Assembly (NCBI GenBank): GCA_963826055.1
Contig: CAWGVO010000009.1
Location: forward strand, 372,001-436,000
DNA: 64,000 bases
Origin: JBBDMC01 sp963826055
Lineage (GTDB): Bacteria; Pseudomonadota; Alphaproteobacteria; Rhizobiales; Kaistiaceae
Reading direction: 5' to 3'
Below are positions 49,497 to 61,431 of the stretch, piece by piece (the first letter of the stretch is position 1; each line of letters begins with the position of its first letter). The notes below the pieces were generated by a model. The model made no database searches. It saw only the letters and a list, made by a program, of their open reading frames with translations, and was not told the origin of the DNA. The translations under genes were made by a program, and so were the position numbers.

Positions 49497-51718
49497 TGGC
49501 GGTCCGTGCCGCGCCCCCCGGCCGCCTGCGCCCCTCCTGCCGCCGGACGTCTGTCAGGCGATCGTCGATGGCCGGCTCGCTGATCCGTTCGCGTGGTTCG
49601 GATTGCACGAAGACGGCGGAGGGCCTGAGGATCGTTGCCTTCGATCCGGGCGCGACGGAAGCCTGGATATCCGACGCCGACGGCAAGCCGATCGCAGCCC
49701 TCGAGCGCATCCATCCCGGCGGTCTGTTCGCTGCGCGCCTCGCCCGCCGCAAGAAGCGCATCGACGACTACCGCCTGACCTTCCACGGCGACGGTCACGA
49801 CTGGGTCGTGCGCGACCCGTACGCGTTCGGTCCGGTCCTCGGCGACCTCGACCTGCATCTGCTGGGTGAGGGCACCCACCACGAGCTCTACCTCAAGCTC
49901 GGCGCCCATCCGATGCGTCACGAGGGCGTCGATGGCACCGCCTTCGCGGTGTGGGCGCCCAACGCCCGCCGCGTCAGCGTCGTCGGTGATTTCAATTTCT
50001 GGGATGGCCGCCGCAATCCCATGCGTCTGCGCCATGGCGCCGGCATCTGGGAAATCTTCCTCCCCGATGTCGCTGTCGGCGCCCGCTACAAGTTCGAGAT
50101 CATCGGGCCGCATGGCGACCTGCAACCGCTCAAGGCTGACCCGGTCGCCTTCCGCCAGGAGCTGGCGCCGGCAACGGCGTCCGTCGTCCACGGTCTCGTT
50201 CCCGGCGCTGGCGAAGACGGTGCTTGGAACGCCAGCCTCGCCGCGCGGCATTCGTGCACGGCTCCGATTTCCATCTACGAGGTTCACCTCGGCTCATGGC
50301 GCCGCGGCGAAGGCGATCGTTTCCTCACCTACGACGAGCTGGCCGAGACACTGGTGCCGTATGCCGTCGAGATGGGATTTACCCATCTCGAATTCCTTCC
50401 CGTCGCCGAGCATCCCTTTGCCGGCTCGTGGGGCTACCAGCCGATCGGTATGTTCGCGCCGACCGCCCGTTTCGGCGATCCGGAGGCGTTCGTGCGCTTG
50501 GTCGACGCCTGCCATCGAGCGGGCCTCGGCGTCATCGTCGATTGGGTGGCCGCCCACTTTCCTTCCGATGCCTATGGCCTCGCCCGCTTCGACGGAACCT
50601 TCCTCTACGAGCACGAGGACCCGCGCCTCGGCGTTCACCGCGACTGGAACACGCTGATCTACAATTTCGGCCGCCGCGAGGTGGCGAATTTCCTCGCCGC
50701 CAACGGCCTGTTCTGGCTGGAGCGCATGGGCGTCGATGCGTTGCGGGTCGACGCGGTCGCCTCCATGCTCTACCGCGATTACTCGCGCTCTCCCGGCGAG
50801 TGGCTGCCCAACATCTACGGCGGACGCGAGAACCTCGAGGCGATCGCCTTCCTGCGTGAGGTCAACCGAGAGATCGCCGAACGGGCCCCGGGACGGATCA
50901 CCATCGCCGAGGAATCGACCGCCTGGCCCGGCGTTTCCCGTCCGGTCGCCGACGGCGGTCTCGGATTCAGCTACAAGTGGAACATGGGGTGGATGCACGA
51001 CACCCTCGACTACATGTCGAAGGAGCCGATCCACCGCAAATGGCATCACCACCTGATGACCTTCGGCATCCACTATGCCTGGTCGGAAAACTTCGTTCTG
51101 CCCCTGAGCCACGACGAGGTCGTCCACGGCAAGGGCTCGCTGTTGGGCAAGATGCCCGGCGACCGCTGGCAGAAGTTCGCCAACCTGCGCGCCTACTTCG
51201 GCTTCATGTGGACGCATCCCGGCAAGAAGCTCCTGTTCATGGGCGGCGAGTTTGGTCAGGAGCGTGAGTGGAGCCACGACCGCTCGCTCGACTGGCACCT
51301 GCTCGCCGACGCCTCCCACAAGGGACTCCAGCGCCTGGTTGCCGACCTCAACCGTCTGTACCTCGACACGCCGGCCCTCCACGCACTCGATTGCGACCCG
51401 GCCGGCTTCGCCTGGATCGAGGGCGGTGATACCGAGCAGAGCGTCTACGCGTTCGAGCGTCGCTCGGCCGACGGGGGTATCGCAGTCGTCGTTGTCAACT
51501 TCACGCCCGTCGTCCGCCACGACTACGCCGTTGGGGTTCCCGTGGCGGGCGCGTGGCGGGAGCGGCTCAACACCGATGCGGCGACCTATGGCGGTAGCAA
51601 CATCGGCAACGCCGGCCGGGTCGAGACGCAGGCCCTGCCGATGCACGGCCGCCAGCACTCGCTTCGCTTGACTTTGCCCCCCCTCGCGACGCTGGTCCTC
51701 CAGCCAATCGCCGCCTGA
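49496..51718 (+). CDS. glgB: 1,4-alpha-glucan branching enzyme, N-terminus disturbed
   Basis: Introduces alpha-1,6 branches (GH13_9). The first clear domain has LRIVAFDPGATEAWISDADG and then the CBM48 region GTAFAVWAPNARRVSVVGDFN. The barrel has catalytic Asp in ALRVDAVAS, Glu in TIAEESTAW and Asp in LSHDEVVHGKGSL. The ATG at 49496 gives an intact 740-residue frame, but its first 40 residues look random. The expected GlgB start (PPDVCQAIVDGRLADPFAWF) is read one frame away and joins at about 49612-49623, in GACGGCGGAGGG, if one base is removed. In that frame a TTG at 49489 could be the start, or a second shift near 49510 would restore the ATG. Confidence 0.92.
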   Translation: MAVRAAPPGRLRPSCRRTSVRRSSMAGSLIRSRGSDCTKTAEGLRIVAFDPGATEAWISDADGKPIAALERIHPGGLFAARLARRKKRIDDYRLTFHGDGHDWVVRDPYAFGPVLGDLDLHLLGEGTHHELYLKLGAHPMRHEGVDGTAFAVWAPNARRVSVVGDFNFWDGRRNPMRLRHGAGIWEIFLPDVAVGARYKFEIIGPHGDLQPLKADPVAFRQELAPATASVVHGLVPGAGEDGAWNASLAARHSCTAPISIYEVHLGSWRRGEGDRFLTYDELAETLVPYAVEMGFTHLEFLPVAEHPFAGSWGYQPIGMFAPTARFGDPEAFVRLVDACHRAGLGVIVDWVAAHFPSDAYGLARFDGTFLYEHEDPRLGVHRDWNTLIYNFGRREVANFLAANGLFWLERMGVDALRVDAVASMLYRDYSRSPGEWLPNIYGGRENLEAIAFLREVNREIAERAPGRITIAEESTAWPGVSRPVADGGLGFSYKWNMGWMHDTLDYMSKEPIHRKWHHHLMTFGIHYAWSENFVLPLSHDEVVHGKGSLLGKMPGDRWQKFANLRAYFGFMWTHPGKKLLFMGGEFGQEREWSHDRSLDWHLLADASHKGLQRLVADLNRLYLDTPALHALDCDPAGFAWIEGGDTEQSVYAFERRSADGGIAVVVVNFTPVVRHDYAVGVPVAGAWRERLNTDAATYGGSNIGNAGRVETQALPMHGRQHSLRLTLPPLATLVLQPIAA

Positions 51719-51733
51719 CAACGGAAACCGTGG

Positions 51734-53816
<2,083 letters not shown>

Positions 53817-53829
53817 ATGGCTTGGTCCC

Positions 53830-54817
53830 TCAATCCCGCCCGCCTTTGCGGCTTGTTCGCCGGGAAGCGAAACCGGCCGAATTTGGTGGCCGCCGGCAGA
53901 TACTCGTGGCTGCGCGTCTCGAAGAAGGTCCACAGCGCTTGCGCCGCCGGCATTAGTTGTCGCTCACTCCGCCTGGTCACGAACCACTGCCGCACGATCG
54001 GCAACCCCGGAACGTCGAACGAGATGAGCCGGCCGTCCTCCAGTTCCGCCGCCACCGTGTGCGCCGAAATCACCGCGACGCCAAGGCCCGCCATGACCGC
54101 CTGCTTGATTGTCTCGTCGCTGCCGATCTCCATGCCGATGTTGGGCCTGAGACCGGATTCGGCGAACAGCCGCTCCATCACGGCTCGTGTGCCGGAGCCC
54201 TGCTCTCGCAGGAGGAACGTCTCACCGGAGAAGCGCGCGAGCGGAATCCCGCGCTGGCGGGCCAGCGGGTGGCCTGGCGGCCCGATGATGATGTGCGGAT
54301 TGTCGCCGATCACGGCGCGGTCGATCGCCATGTCAGCCGGCGGCTGACCGGCCACGGCGAAATCGATCGAAAAGTCGCGCAGTGCCGACAGCACTAGGTC
54401 GCGGTTGCCGACCGTCAGGCGTACCTCGACGCCGGGATGTTCCTTGGAAAAAATTGCCAGCGCCCTTGGCGCGAAGTACTTGGCGGTGCTGATCACGCCG
54501 ACAGCGACGCGGCCACGCTCCACGCCGGTGAGCGCGGCGAGCTCCTCGGCGCAGGCCGACAGCGCTGCCTCCGTCGCGCCCGCGGCCTTGAGCACGATCC
54601 GTCCTGCGTCGGTCGGCCGCATGCCCGATTTGGTGCGATCGAGCAGCGGCAACCCGGTGGCCTCCTCCAGCTGACGCATCTGCAGCGAAACCGCCGGCGG
54701 CGTGACGTTAAGTGCCTCGGCTGCCTGCGAAATCGATCCGGTTTCGACCACCGCCACGAGGGCCCGTAGTTGCCGGCGGGTGACGCTGGGCAGCACTGGT
54801 TTAAGTATTTCTTTCAT
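53830..54817 (-). CDS. cbbR: LysR-type regulator of the Calvin-cycle operon
   Basis: 328 residues after one correction. The N-terminal winged helix has RRQLRALVAVVETGSISQAA and LNVTPPAVSLQMRQLEEATG, and the effector domain follows from about residue 95. I start at MKEILKPVLPSVTRRQL (54817). The raw frame runs to 53537 across glgX. If one base is removed between about 53832 and 53880 the frame ends at the TGA at 53830-53832, as expected for a convergent pair. Divergence from cbbF and the family's known role make CbbR the best call; it usually senses NADPH or cycle metabolites such as RuBP. Confidence 0.87.
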
Positions 54818-54820
54818 GCG

Positions 54821-54843
54821 AGCAAAGATAATGCAACTTTGCT
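54821..54843. promoter_or_regulatory. Inverted repeat in the cbbR-cbbF gap, candidate CbbR site
   Basis: AGCAAAG (54821-54827) and CTTTGCT (54837-54843) form a perfect 7-base inverted repeat around ATAATGCAA, directly upstream of the cbbR start. The 112-base gap also holds the GGGGAGGAGG ribosome site of cbbF. LysR regulators bind dyads in exactly this position. Assignment to CbbR is inference. Confidence 0.5.
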
Positions 54844-54929
54844 TACGACGCCAGCTTCCTGTATCTGAAACGAGGGCCATGAGCCCAAAAACCTGATCCA
54901 ACGACGGTCAGGATGGGGAGGAGGCGGCG

Positions 54930-55965
54930 ATGACGAGCAGGATCGGACTCGACGATTTTCTTGCCGAATGGACGCGCGCGGCCGCCGGACGCGAGGCTGT
55001 CGCTGCCGCTCTGTCGGCTATTGCTGCGGTTGGCATCGAGGTCGCCGGGCGCATCGCCGACGGCGACCTCGCCGGTGCCATGTCCACCGTGGTCGGCGAG
55101 GGCGGCGGCGGTGACGCGCAGCAGGCGCTCGACCTGCGTGCCCACGACCAGTTCGTCGCCGCGCTGAAGAACGCGCCGGTCGCCGTCGTCGGCTCCGAGG
55201 AGGCCGCCGATCCGGTTGTCCTCGACGAAACCGCTCCGCTCGCCGTCGCGATCGACCCCCTCGACGGCTCTTCGAACATCGAGACCAACGTATCCGATCG
55301 GCACCATATTCACGATCCTGCCGAACCTGCACACGGCGGCCGCGACCTTCGTGCAGCCGGGCACGGCCCAACTCGCTGCCGGTTTCATCATCTACGGCCC
55401 GCAAACGGCGTTCGCGCTCACCGTCGGCGACGGCACGCGAATCTTCACGCTCGACCGCGGGACGCGGCAATTCATTCTCACCCGCCCGGCGGTGCAAATA
55501 CCGGAAGGCAGGCGCGAATACGCGATCAACGCGTCCAACTACCGCCATTGGAACGCTGCGGTCCGCGAATACGTCGATGACCTTGTCGCCGGCGAAAGCG
55601 GTCCGCGCGGCCAGAATTTCAACATGCGCTGGATCGCCTCGCTGGTGGCCGAGGCCTACCGCGTGCTGGTTCGCGGCGGCATCTTCCTCTACCCGCGCGA
55701 TTCACGGCCCGACTACCGTGCCGGACGGCTGCGGCTGGTCTACGAGGCCTTCCCGATCGCTTTCCTGGTCGAGCAGGCGGGCGGCGCAGCGACGGACGGC
55801 GAGCGACGCATCCTCGACCTGATCCCTGAAAGCCTCCACTGCCGCACCCCGCTGATCTTCGGCTCCGCCGACAAGGTCGCCCGCGTTACTCGCTACCACG
55901 CCGCGCCGCCGTCGATCGTGGGCGAATCTCCGCTCTTCGCCAAGCGCGGCCTGTTTCGGGTCTGA
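54930..55965 (+). CDS. cbbF: Fructose-1,6-bisphosphatase class I, frameshifted
   Basis: Removes a phosphate from fructose 1,6-bisphosphate, and usually from sedoheptulose 1,7-bisphosphate in cbb operons. VAIDPLDGSSNIETNVS is the metal-binding signature. The raw frame ends soon after it. IGTIFTILPNLH, the next family segment, lies one base out, and the rest runs to 55965 with YAINASNYRHW, RWIASLVAEAYRVLVRGGIF split over two parts and YEAFPIAFLVEQAGG. Removing one base at about 55290-55297 gives 344 residues. It is the first gene of the cbb operon and ends 9 bases before cbbP. Confidence 0.92.
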
Positions 55966-55974
55966 GGTTCGCCG

Positions 55975-56850
55975 ATGTCCATCAAGCATCCGATCATATC
56001 CGTGACCGGCTCCTCCGGCGCCGGCACCACGACCATCAAACACACCTTCGACCAGATCTTCCGGCGGGAGGGCGTCAAGGCGGTTTCGATCGAGGGCGAC
56101 GCCTTCCACCGTTTCGATCGCGCGGAGATGAAAGCGGAGAACGATCGGCGCAATGCCGAGGGCGACCACACCTTCAGCCACTTCAGCTTCGAGGCGAATG
56201 TGCTGGATGAGCTCCAGGCCGTCTTTCGCCAGTACGGCGAGAAAGGTACCGGGCACACCCGCCACTACGTCCACGACGAGGAGGAAGCCGCCCGCTATTG
56301 CGTTCCCGCCGGCACCTTCACCAACTGGGAAGATTTCCCGCCTGAATCCGACCTTCTCTTCTACGAGGGGCTGCACGGTGCCGTCGCCGCCGACGGCATC
56401 GACATTGCCAGCCACCCAGACCTGAAGATCGGCGTCGTTCCCGTGATCAACCTTGAGTGGATCCAGAAGATCCATCGCGACAAGGCGACCCGCGGCTACT
56501 CCACCGAGGCGGTCACCGACGTGATCCTGCGCCGCATGCACTCCTACGTGCACTGCATTTGTCCGCAGTTCACCAACACCCACATCAATTTCCAGCGCGT
56601 CCCGGTCGTGGACACGTCGAATCCGTTCGTCGCGCGCTGGATTCCGACCGCCGACGAATCGATGGTGGTGATCCGCTTCGCCAATCCGCGCGGCATCGAT
56701 TTCCCCTATCTGGTGTCGATGCTGCACGACTCATTCATGTCGCGCGCCAATTCGATCGTCATACCGGGCAACAAGCTTGATCTGGCGATGCAGCTCATCC
56801 TGACGCCACTGATTCACCGCCTTATCGAACAGAAGCGCCGGGCAAGCTGA
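55975..56850 (+). CDS. cbbP: Phosphoribulokinase
   Basis: Makes ribulose 1,5-bisphosphate from ribulose 5-phosphate and ATP. 291 residues, the bacterial octameric type. The P-loop is GSSGAGTTT near residue 12, EGDAFHRFDRAEMK carries the catalytic Asp and the phosphate-binding residues, and HDEEEAARY and EGLHGAVAADG follow. The frame is intact. Allosteric NADH activation is known for this type. It lies between cbbF and cbbL, with 9 and 52 bases on each side. Confidence 0.97.
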   Translation: MSIKHPIISVTGSSGAGTTTIKHTFDQIFRREGVKAVSIEGDAFHRFDRAEMKAENDRRNAEGDHTFSHFSFEANVLDELQAVFRQYGEKGTGHTRHYVHDEEEAARYCVPAGTFTNWEDFPPESDLLFYEGLHGAVAADGIDIASHPDLKIGVVPVINLEWIQKIHRDKATRGYSTEAVTDVILRRMHSYVHCICPQFTNTHINFQRVPVVDTSNPFVARWIPTADESMVVIRFANPRGIDFPYLVSMLHDSFMSRANSIVIPGNKLDLAMQLILTPLIHRLIEQKRRAS

Positions 56851-56902
56851 CGCCGCAACCGACCACCATTTCCATAAGAGACCAAGGGACCGAGAGGAAG
56901 AC

Positions 56903-58363
56903 ATGGACACCGCAGCCAAAACCGTGAAGGGCAAGGATCGCTACCGGTCCGGCGTCATGGAATACCGCAAGATGGGCTATTGGGAGCCCGACTACGAGCC
57001 GAAGGACACGGATATCATCGCCTGCTTCCGCGTCACGCCGCAGGACGGCGTCGACCCGATCGAGGCAGCGGCGGCGGTCGCCGGTGAGTCCTCGACGGCG
57101 ACCTGGACGGTGGTGTGGACCGACCGGTTGACGGCGGCGGAGAAGTATCGCGGCAAGTGTTACCGAGTCGATCCAGTGCCGAACGCGCCTGGCTCCTATT
57201 TTGCTTACATCGCCTACGACCTCGACCTGTTCGAGCCGGGTTCGATCGCCAACCTGACCGCCTCCATCATCGGCAACGTGTTCGGCTTCAAGCCATTGAA
57301 GGCGCTGCGTCTGGAAGACATGCGCCTGCCGGTCGCCTACGTGAAGACCTTCCAGGGCCCCGCGACCGGTATCGTCGTCGAGCGCGAGCGGCTGGACAAG
57401 TTCGGACGCCCCTTGCTCGGTGCGACCGTCAAACCGAAGCTCGGCCTCTCCGGCCGCAACTACGGCCGCGTCGTCTACGAGGCGCTGAAGGGCGGTCTCG
57501 ACTTCACCAAGGACGACGAGAACATCAACTCGCAGCCGTTCATGCACTGGCGCGACCGCTTCCTTTACTGCATGGAGGCCGTCAACAAGGCCCAGGCCGA
57601 GACCGGCGAGATCAAGGGCACTTACCTCAACGTCACCGCCGCCACCATGGAGGACATGTACGAGCGCGCCGAGTTCGCCAAGGAGCTCGGTTCGGTCATC
57701 GTCATGATCGACCTGGTGATCGGCTACACCGCCATCCAGTCGATGGCGAAGTGGGCGCGCCGGAACGACATGGTGCTGCACCTGCACCGCGCCGGCCACG
57801 GCACCTACACGCGCCAGAAGACCCACGGCGTATCGTTCCGCGTTATCGCCAAGTGGATGCGGCTCGCCGGCGTCGATCACATTCACGCCGGCACCGTCGT
57901 CGGCAAGCTCGAGGGTGACCCCAACACCACCCGCGGCTTCTACGACGTTCTCCGCGAGGACCATAACCCGATGCAGCTGCAGAACGGTCTGTTCTTTGAT
58001 CAGGACTGGGCGAGCCTCAACAAGACCATGCCGGTCGCCTCTGGCGGCATCCACGCCGGCCAGATGCACCAGCTCATCCACTACCTCGGCGAGGACGTCG
58101 TGCTGCAGTTCGGTGGCGGTACCATCGGCCACCCGATGGGCATCGCGCCGGGCGCCACCGCCAACCGCGTCGCGCTCGAGGCGATGATCCTCGCCCGCAA
58201 CGAGGGCCGCGACTACCTGCGGGAAGGGCCGGAGATTCTGGCGGCGGCGGCCAGGCATTGCCAGCCGCTCGCCCAGGCGCTCGAGGTCTGGAAGGACGTG
58301 ACCTTCGACTACGCCTCGACCGACACGCCCGACTTCGTTCCGACCGCCACGGCGGCAGCCTGA
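56903..58363 (+). CDS. cbbL: RuBisCO large subunit, form IC (red type)
   Basis: Carboxylates ribulose 1,5-bisphosphate. 486 residues. ATVKPKLGLSGRNYGRVVYE contains the active-site KPKLGLS in pieces, and GGLDFTKDDENINSQPFM holds the Lys carbamylated by CO2 with the Mg-binding Asp and Glu. HLHRAGHGTYTRQ and the loop-6 Lys in GTVVGKLEGD are present, as is GGGTIGHPMGIAPGA. The red-type N-terminus with YRSGVMEYRKMGYWEPDY separates it from green-type forms. The frame is complete. It is followed by cbbS after 11 bases and by the red-type activase gene cbbX. Confidence 0.98.
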   Translation: MDTAAKTVKGKDRYRSGVMEYRKMGYWEPDYEPKDTDIIACFRVTPQDGVDPIEAAAAVAGESSTATWTVVWTDRLTAAEKYRGKCYRVDPVPNAPGSYFAYIAYDLDLFEPGSIANLTASIIGNVFGFKPLKALRLEDMRLPVAYVKTFQGPATGIVVERERLDKFGRPLLGATVKPKLGLSGRNYGRVVYEALKGGLDFTKDDENINSQPFMHWRDRFLYCMEAVNKAQAETGEIKGTYLNVTAATMEDMYERAEFAKELGSVIVMIDLVIGYTAIQSMAKWARRNDMVLHLHRAGHGTYTRQKTHGVSFRVIAKWMRLAGVDHIHAGTVVGKLEGDPNTTRGFYDVLREDHNPMQLQNGLFFDQDWASLNKTMPVASGGIHAGQMHQLIHYLGEDVVLQFGGGTIGHPMGIAPGATANRVALEAMILARNEGRDYLREGPEILAAAARHCQPLAQALEVWKDVTFDYASTDTPDFVPTATAAA

Positions 58364-58374
58364 GGACCACGATC

Positions 58375-58797
58375 ATGCGCATTACCCAAGGTACGTTTTC
58401 CTTCCTGCCCGACCTGACCGACGACCAGATCCGGGCACAGGTGCAGTACTGCATCGACAATGGCTGGGCGGTGAACATCGAGTACACCGACGACCCCCAT
58501 CCCCGTAACAGTTACTGGGATATGTGGGGGCTGCCGATGTTCGACATCGCAGATGCCGCCGCGGTGATGATGGAGCTTGCCGCCTGCCGCAAGGTGTACG
58601 GCGAACGCTACATCCGCCTGTCGGGTTTCGATTCCAGCCACGGCTGGGAGTCGCTCCGCATCTCCTTCATCGTCAACAGGCCGAAGGAGGAGCCCGGCTT
58701 CCGGCTCGACCGGCGCGAGGTCAACGGACGTCAGCAGCAGTACCAGACCCACGGCTACGCCGCCGAGCGTCCGTCGGGACAACGTTATCAGTCCTAG
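58375..58797 (+). CDS. cbbS: RuBisCO small subunit, form IC
   Basis: 140 residues. It starts MRITQGTFSFLPDLTDDQI, with the red-type TQG and no signal. YCIDNGWAVNIEYTDDPHPR and YWDMWGLPMFDI follow. The C-terminal extension (PGFRLDRREVNGRQQQYQTH) forms the red-type beta hairpin in the central channel. The ATG at 58375 lies 11 bases after cbbL. It pairs with CbbL as L8S8 in the cytoplasm. Confidence 0.97.
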   Translation: MRITQGTFSFLPDLTDDQIRAQVQYCIDNGWAVNIEYTDDPHPRNSYWDMWGLPMFDIADAAAVMMELAACRKVYGERYIRLSGFDSSHGWESLRISFIVNRPKEEPGFRLDRREVNGRQQQYQTHGYAAERPSGQRYQS

Positions 58798-58825
58798 ACC
58801 GTCGAAGCACACGCAGGAACGTAAA

Positions 58826-59774
58826 ATGCGAACGGAGGACCCCGTGGACGCGGGCGCGCCCCAGCCGACAACACCTGACGAAACGGCGATCGACCTCAAG
58901 CGTGAGTTCGTCGAGTCGGGCGTTCAGGAGGTATTGGCCGAACTCGACCGCGAACTGGTCGGGTTGGCGCCGGTCAAGCGGCGCATCCGCGAGATCGCCG
59001 CCCTGTTGCTGGTGGAGCGCGCTCGCAAGCGCCTTGGTCTCGTCCATGAGGCGCCGACGCTGCACATGAGCTTCACCGGCAATCCGGGCACCGGCAAGAC
59101 CACCGTCGCCCTCAGGATGGCCAACCTTCTTCACCGGCTGGGTTACATCCGCAAGGGCCATCTGGTCACCGTCACCCGCGACGACCTCGTCGGCCAGTAC
59201 ATCGGCCACACCGCCCCCAAGACCAAGGAAATCCTGAAGAAAGCCATGGGCGGCGTCCTGTTCATCGACGAGGCCTACTACCTCTACCGGCCGGAGAACG
59301 AGCGCGACTACGGTCAGGAAGCGATTGAGATTCTGCTTCAGGTGATGGAGAACCAGCGCGACGACCTCGTGGTGGTGCTCGCCGGCTATGCCGACCGTAT
59401 GGATCGCTTCTTCTCCGCCAATCCGGGTTTCCGTTCGCGGATTGCCCATCACATCGACTTCCCCGACTATACCGACGCCGAACTGCTGGCGATCGGGGAG
59501 ATGATGCTGGACCACCAGAACTACCATCTGTCGACGGAGGCGCGCGAAGCCATGGTTCGCTATATCGCCCGCCGCCGCGAGCAGCCGCATTTTGCCAATG
59601 CGCGGTCGATCCGCAACGCGCTCGACCGCGCCCGGCTTCGCCACGCCAACCGGATATTCGAGGGCGCCACGCGGCCGCTCACCGCCGACGAGCTGTCCAC
59701 CATCGGCGCCGAGGACATCCTTGCGAGCCGCGTCTTCAGATTCGCCGCCCGGCAGCGACTTCGGGGCGACTTGA
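58826..59774 (+). CDS. cbbX: Red-type RuBisCO activase CbbX, frameshifted at the last residues
   Basis: AAA+ ATPase that removes inhibitory sugar phosphates from red-type RuBisCO. Walker A is GNPGTGKTT near residue 87. The sequence VGQYIGHTAPKTKE carries the pore-loop Tyr, GVLFIDEAYYLYRP is Walker B, and the Arg fingers lie in FRSRIAHHIDFPDY. The raw frame does not stop; after ASRVF it continues into rpe, giving an apparent CbbX-Rpe fusion. Removing one base at about 59733-59742 gives SRVFDSPPGSDFGAT and a TGA at 59772-59774. That is 315 residues, the family length, with a TGATG overlap to rpe. A real fusion is possible but less likely. Confidence 0.93.
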
Positions 59775-60449
59775 TGCGGGATCTCATCATCGCCCCGTCG
59801 ATCCTGGCGTCGGACTTCGCCCGCCTTGGCGAGGAGGTGGCCGCCGTCGATGCGGCCGGCGCCGACTGGATCCACCTCGACGTGATGGACGGCCATTTCG
59901 TGCCCAACATCACGTTCGGACCGCCGGTGGTCAAGGCTCTACGGCCGCACACGCAGAAGGTGATGGACTGCCATCTGATGATCGACCCGGCGGGGCCCTT
60001 CATCGAGGCGTTCGCCGAGGCCGGCGTCGACATCATAACCGTGCACCCCGAGGCGGACGTCCACCTCGACCGTTCGCTTCAGCGCATCCGCGCCCTCGGC
60101 AAGAAGGCCGGCGTAGCGCTCAACCCATCGACGCCGGAAAGCGCCATCGAATACGTGCTCGACCGCGTCGATCTCATCCTGGTGATGACGGTCAACCCCG
60201 GCTTTGGCGGCCAGGCGTTCATTCAGGCCATGGTCGAAAAGATCAGGCGGATCAAGGCGATGATCGGCGGCCGGCCGATCGACATCGAAGTCGATGGCGG
60301 TATCTCGCCCGAGACCGCCCGCGCCGTAGTGGCCGCCGGTGCCAACGTGCTCGTCGCCGGCTCCGCGGTCTTCAAGGGCGCCACGGTCGACGCCTATCGC
60401 GCCAATATCGTCGGGCATCCGCAAGGCAGCGCTGACCATAGCCGCCTGA
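59774..60449 (+). CDS. cbbE: Ribulose-phosphate 3-epimerase, frameshifted at the end
   Basis: Interconverts ribulose 5-phosphate and xylulose 5-phosphate (TIM barrel). MRDLIIAPSILASDFARLGE begins the fold. HLDVMDGHFVPNITFGP and DCHLMIDPAG hold metal His and Asp residues, and NPGFGGQAFI and DIEVDGGI follow, with the last catalytic Asp. The raw frame misses the end. VGIRKAALTIAA lies one base out, and the TGA is at 60447-60449. Removing one base at about 60410-60415 gives 224 residues, the usual length. The ATG overlaps the cbbX stop. It is the last gene of the cbb operon, with only 5 bases before the convergent gene. Confidence 0.94.
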
Positions 60450-60454
60450 GGTCG

Positions 60455-61431
60455 CTACGCCACCGCCGCCGCCGCAAGCCGCCGCACCAGCGCCAGCACC
60501 AGGTCAATCGTCGGCGTCGCCACGCCGGTGAGCCGGCCGAGTTCCTGCACGGCGCCGACCAGCGCGTCGATCTCCATCGGACGCCCTCGTTCAAGGTCCT
60601 GCAGCATCGAGGTCTTGTGCTCGCCGACGGCACCGGCGCCCGCGATGCGGCGGTCGACGTCGAGCGGGAACGCGACGCCGAGCCCCTCCGCGACCGTCTG
60701 CGCCTCGACCATCATGGCGCGCGCCGCCGCCCGCGTGCCGGGGTCCGCGACGATACGCGGCGAGGGTGGAGCGGGTCAGCGCCGAGATCGGGTTGAACGA
60801 GAGGTTGCCCCAGAGCTTCAGCCAGATTTCGGCGCGGATGTCGGTGCGCACCGGCGCCTGCAGGCCGGCCGCCACCAGCTCCCGCGCGATCGCCGTAACC
60901 CGCTCGCTCTTTTCGTTGGATGGTTCGCCCAGCGAGAACCGCCGCCCGTCAAGGTGGCGGATCACCCCCGGCGCCTCAACCTCGGCTGCCGGATAAACCG
61001 CGGCACCGATCGCGCGCTCCGGCCCGATCGCGCTCCCAGATGCGCCCGCCCGGATCGACCGCCTCGATGCGGGTTCCCTCCAGCGCGCCGCCGTGACGGT
61101 GAAAGTACCACCACGGCACCCCGTTCTGCATCGTCACCACCGCCGTGCCGGGTCCGATCAGCGGGGCCATGGCGTCGAGCGCGCCCGGCACCGAGTGCGC
61201 CTTGAGCGTCAGGAGCACGTAGTCCTGTTCGCCCAGTTCGCTCGCCTCCGCGCCTGCCTTCACCGGATAGGTGGCGTCGCGTTCGTCCTCGATCAGGCGG
61301 AGCCCGCCGGCGCGGATCGCCGCCAGGTGCTCGCCGCGCGCCACCAGCGAGAGGTCCACCCGGCCGGCCGCGGCGAGTTTCGCCGCGAGGTAGCCGCCGA
61401 TGGCGCCGGCGCCGAAGACGCAGACGCGCAT
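60455..61431 (-). CDS. Ketopantoate-reductase-family protein, two frameshifts
   Basis: Member of the ApbA/PanE NADPH-dependent reductase family. MRVCVFGAGAIGGYLAAKLA has the GxGxxG motif. LTLKAHSVPGALDAM and VTMQNGVPWWY are family blocks. The C-terminal helical domain starts IRAEIWLKLWGNLSFNPISAL, with the catalytic Lys and Asn. Three open frames must be joined. The IGPERAIGAAVYPAA segment joins at about 61026-61034 and VADPGTRAAARAMMVEA at about 60753-60758, each by removing one base, giving 324 residues. Ketopantoate itself is not proven; distant members act on other 2-oxo acids. Its ATG overlaps the stop of the CoA ligase gene (TGATG). Confidence 0.82.
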
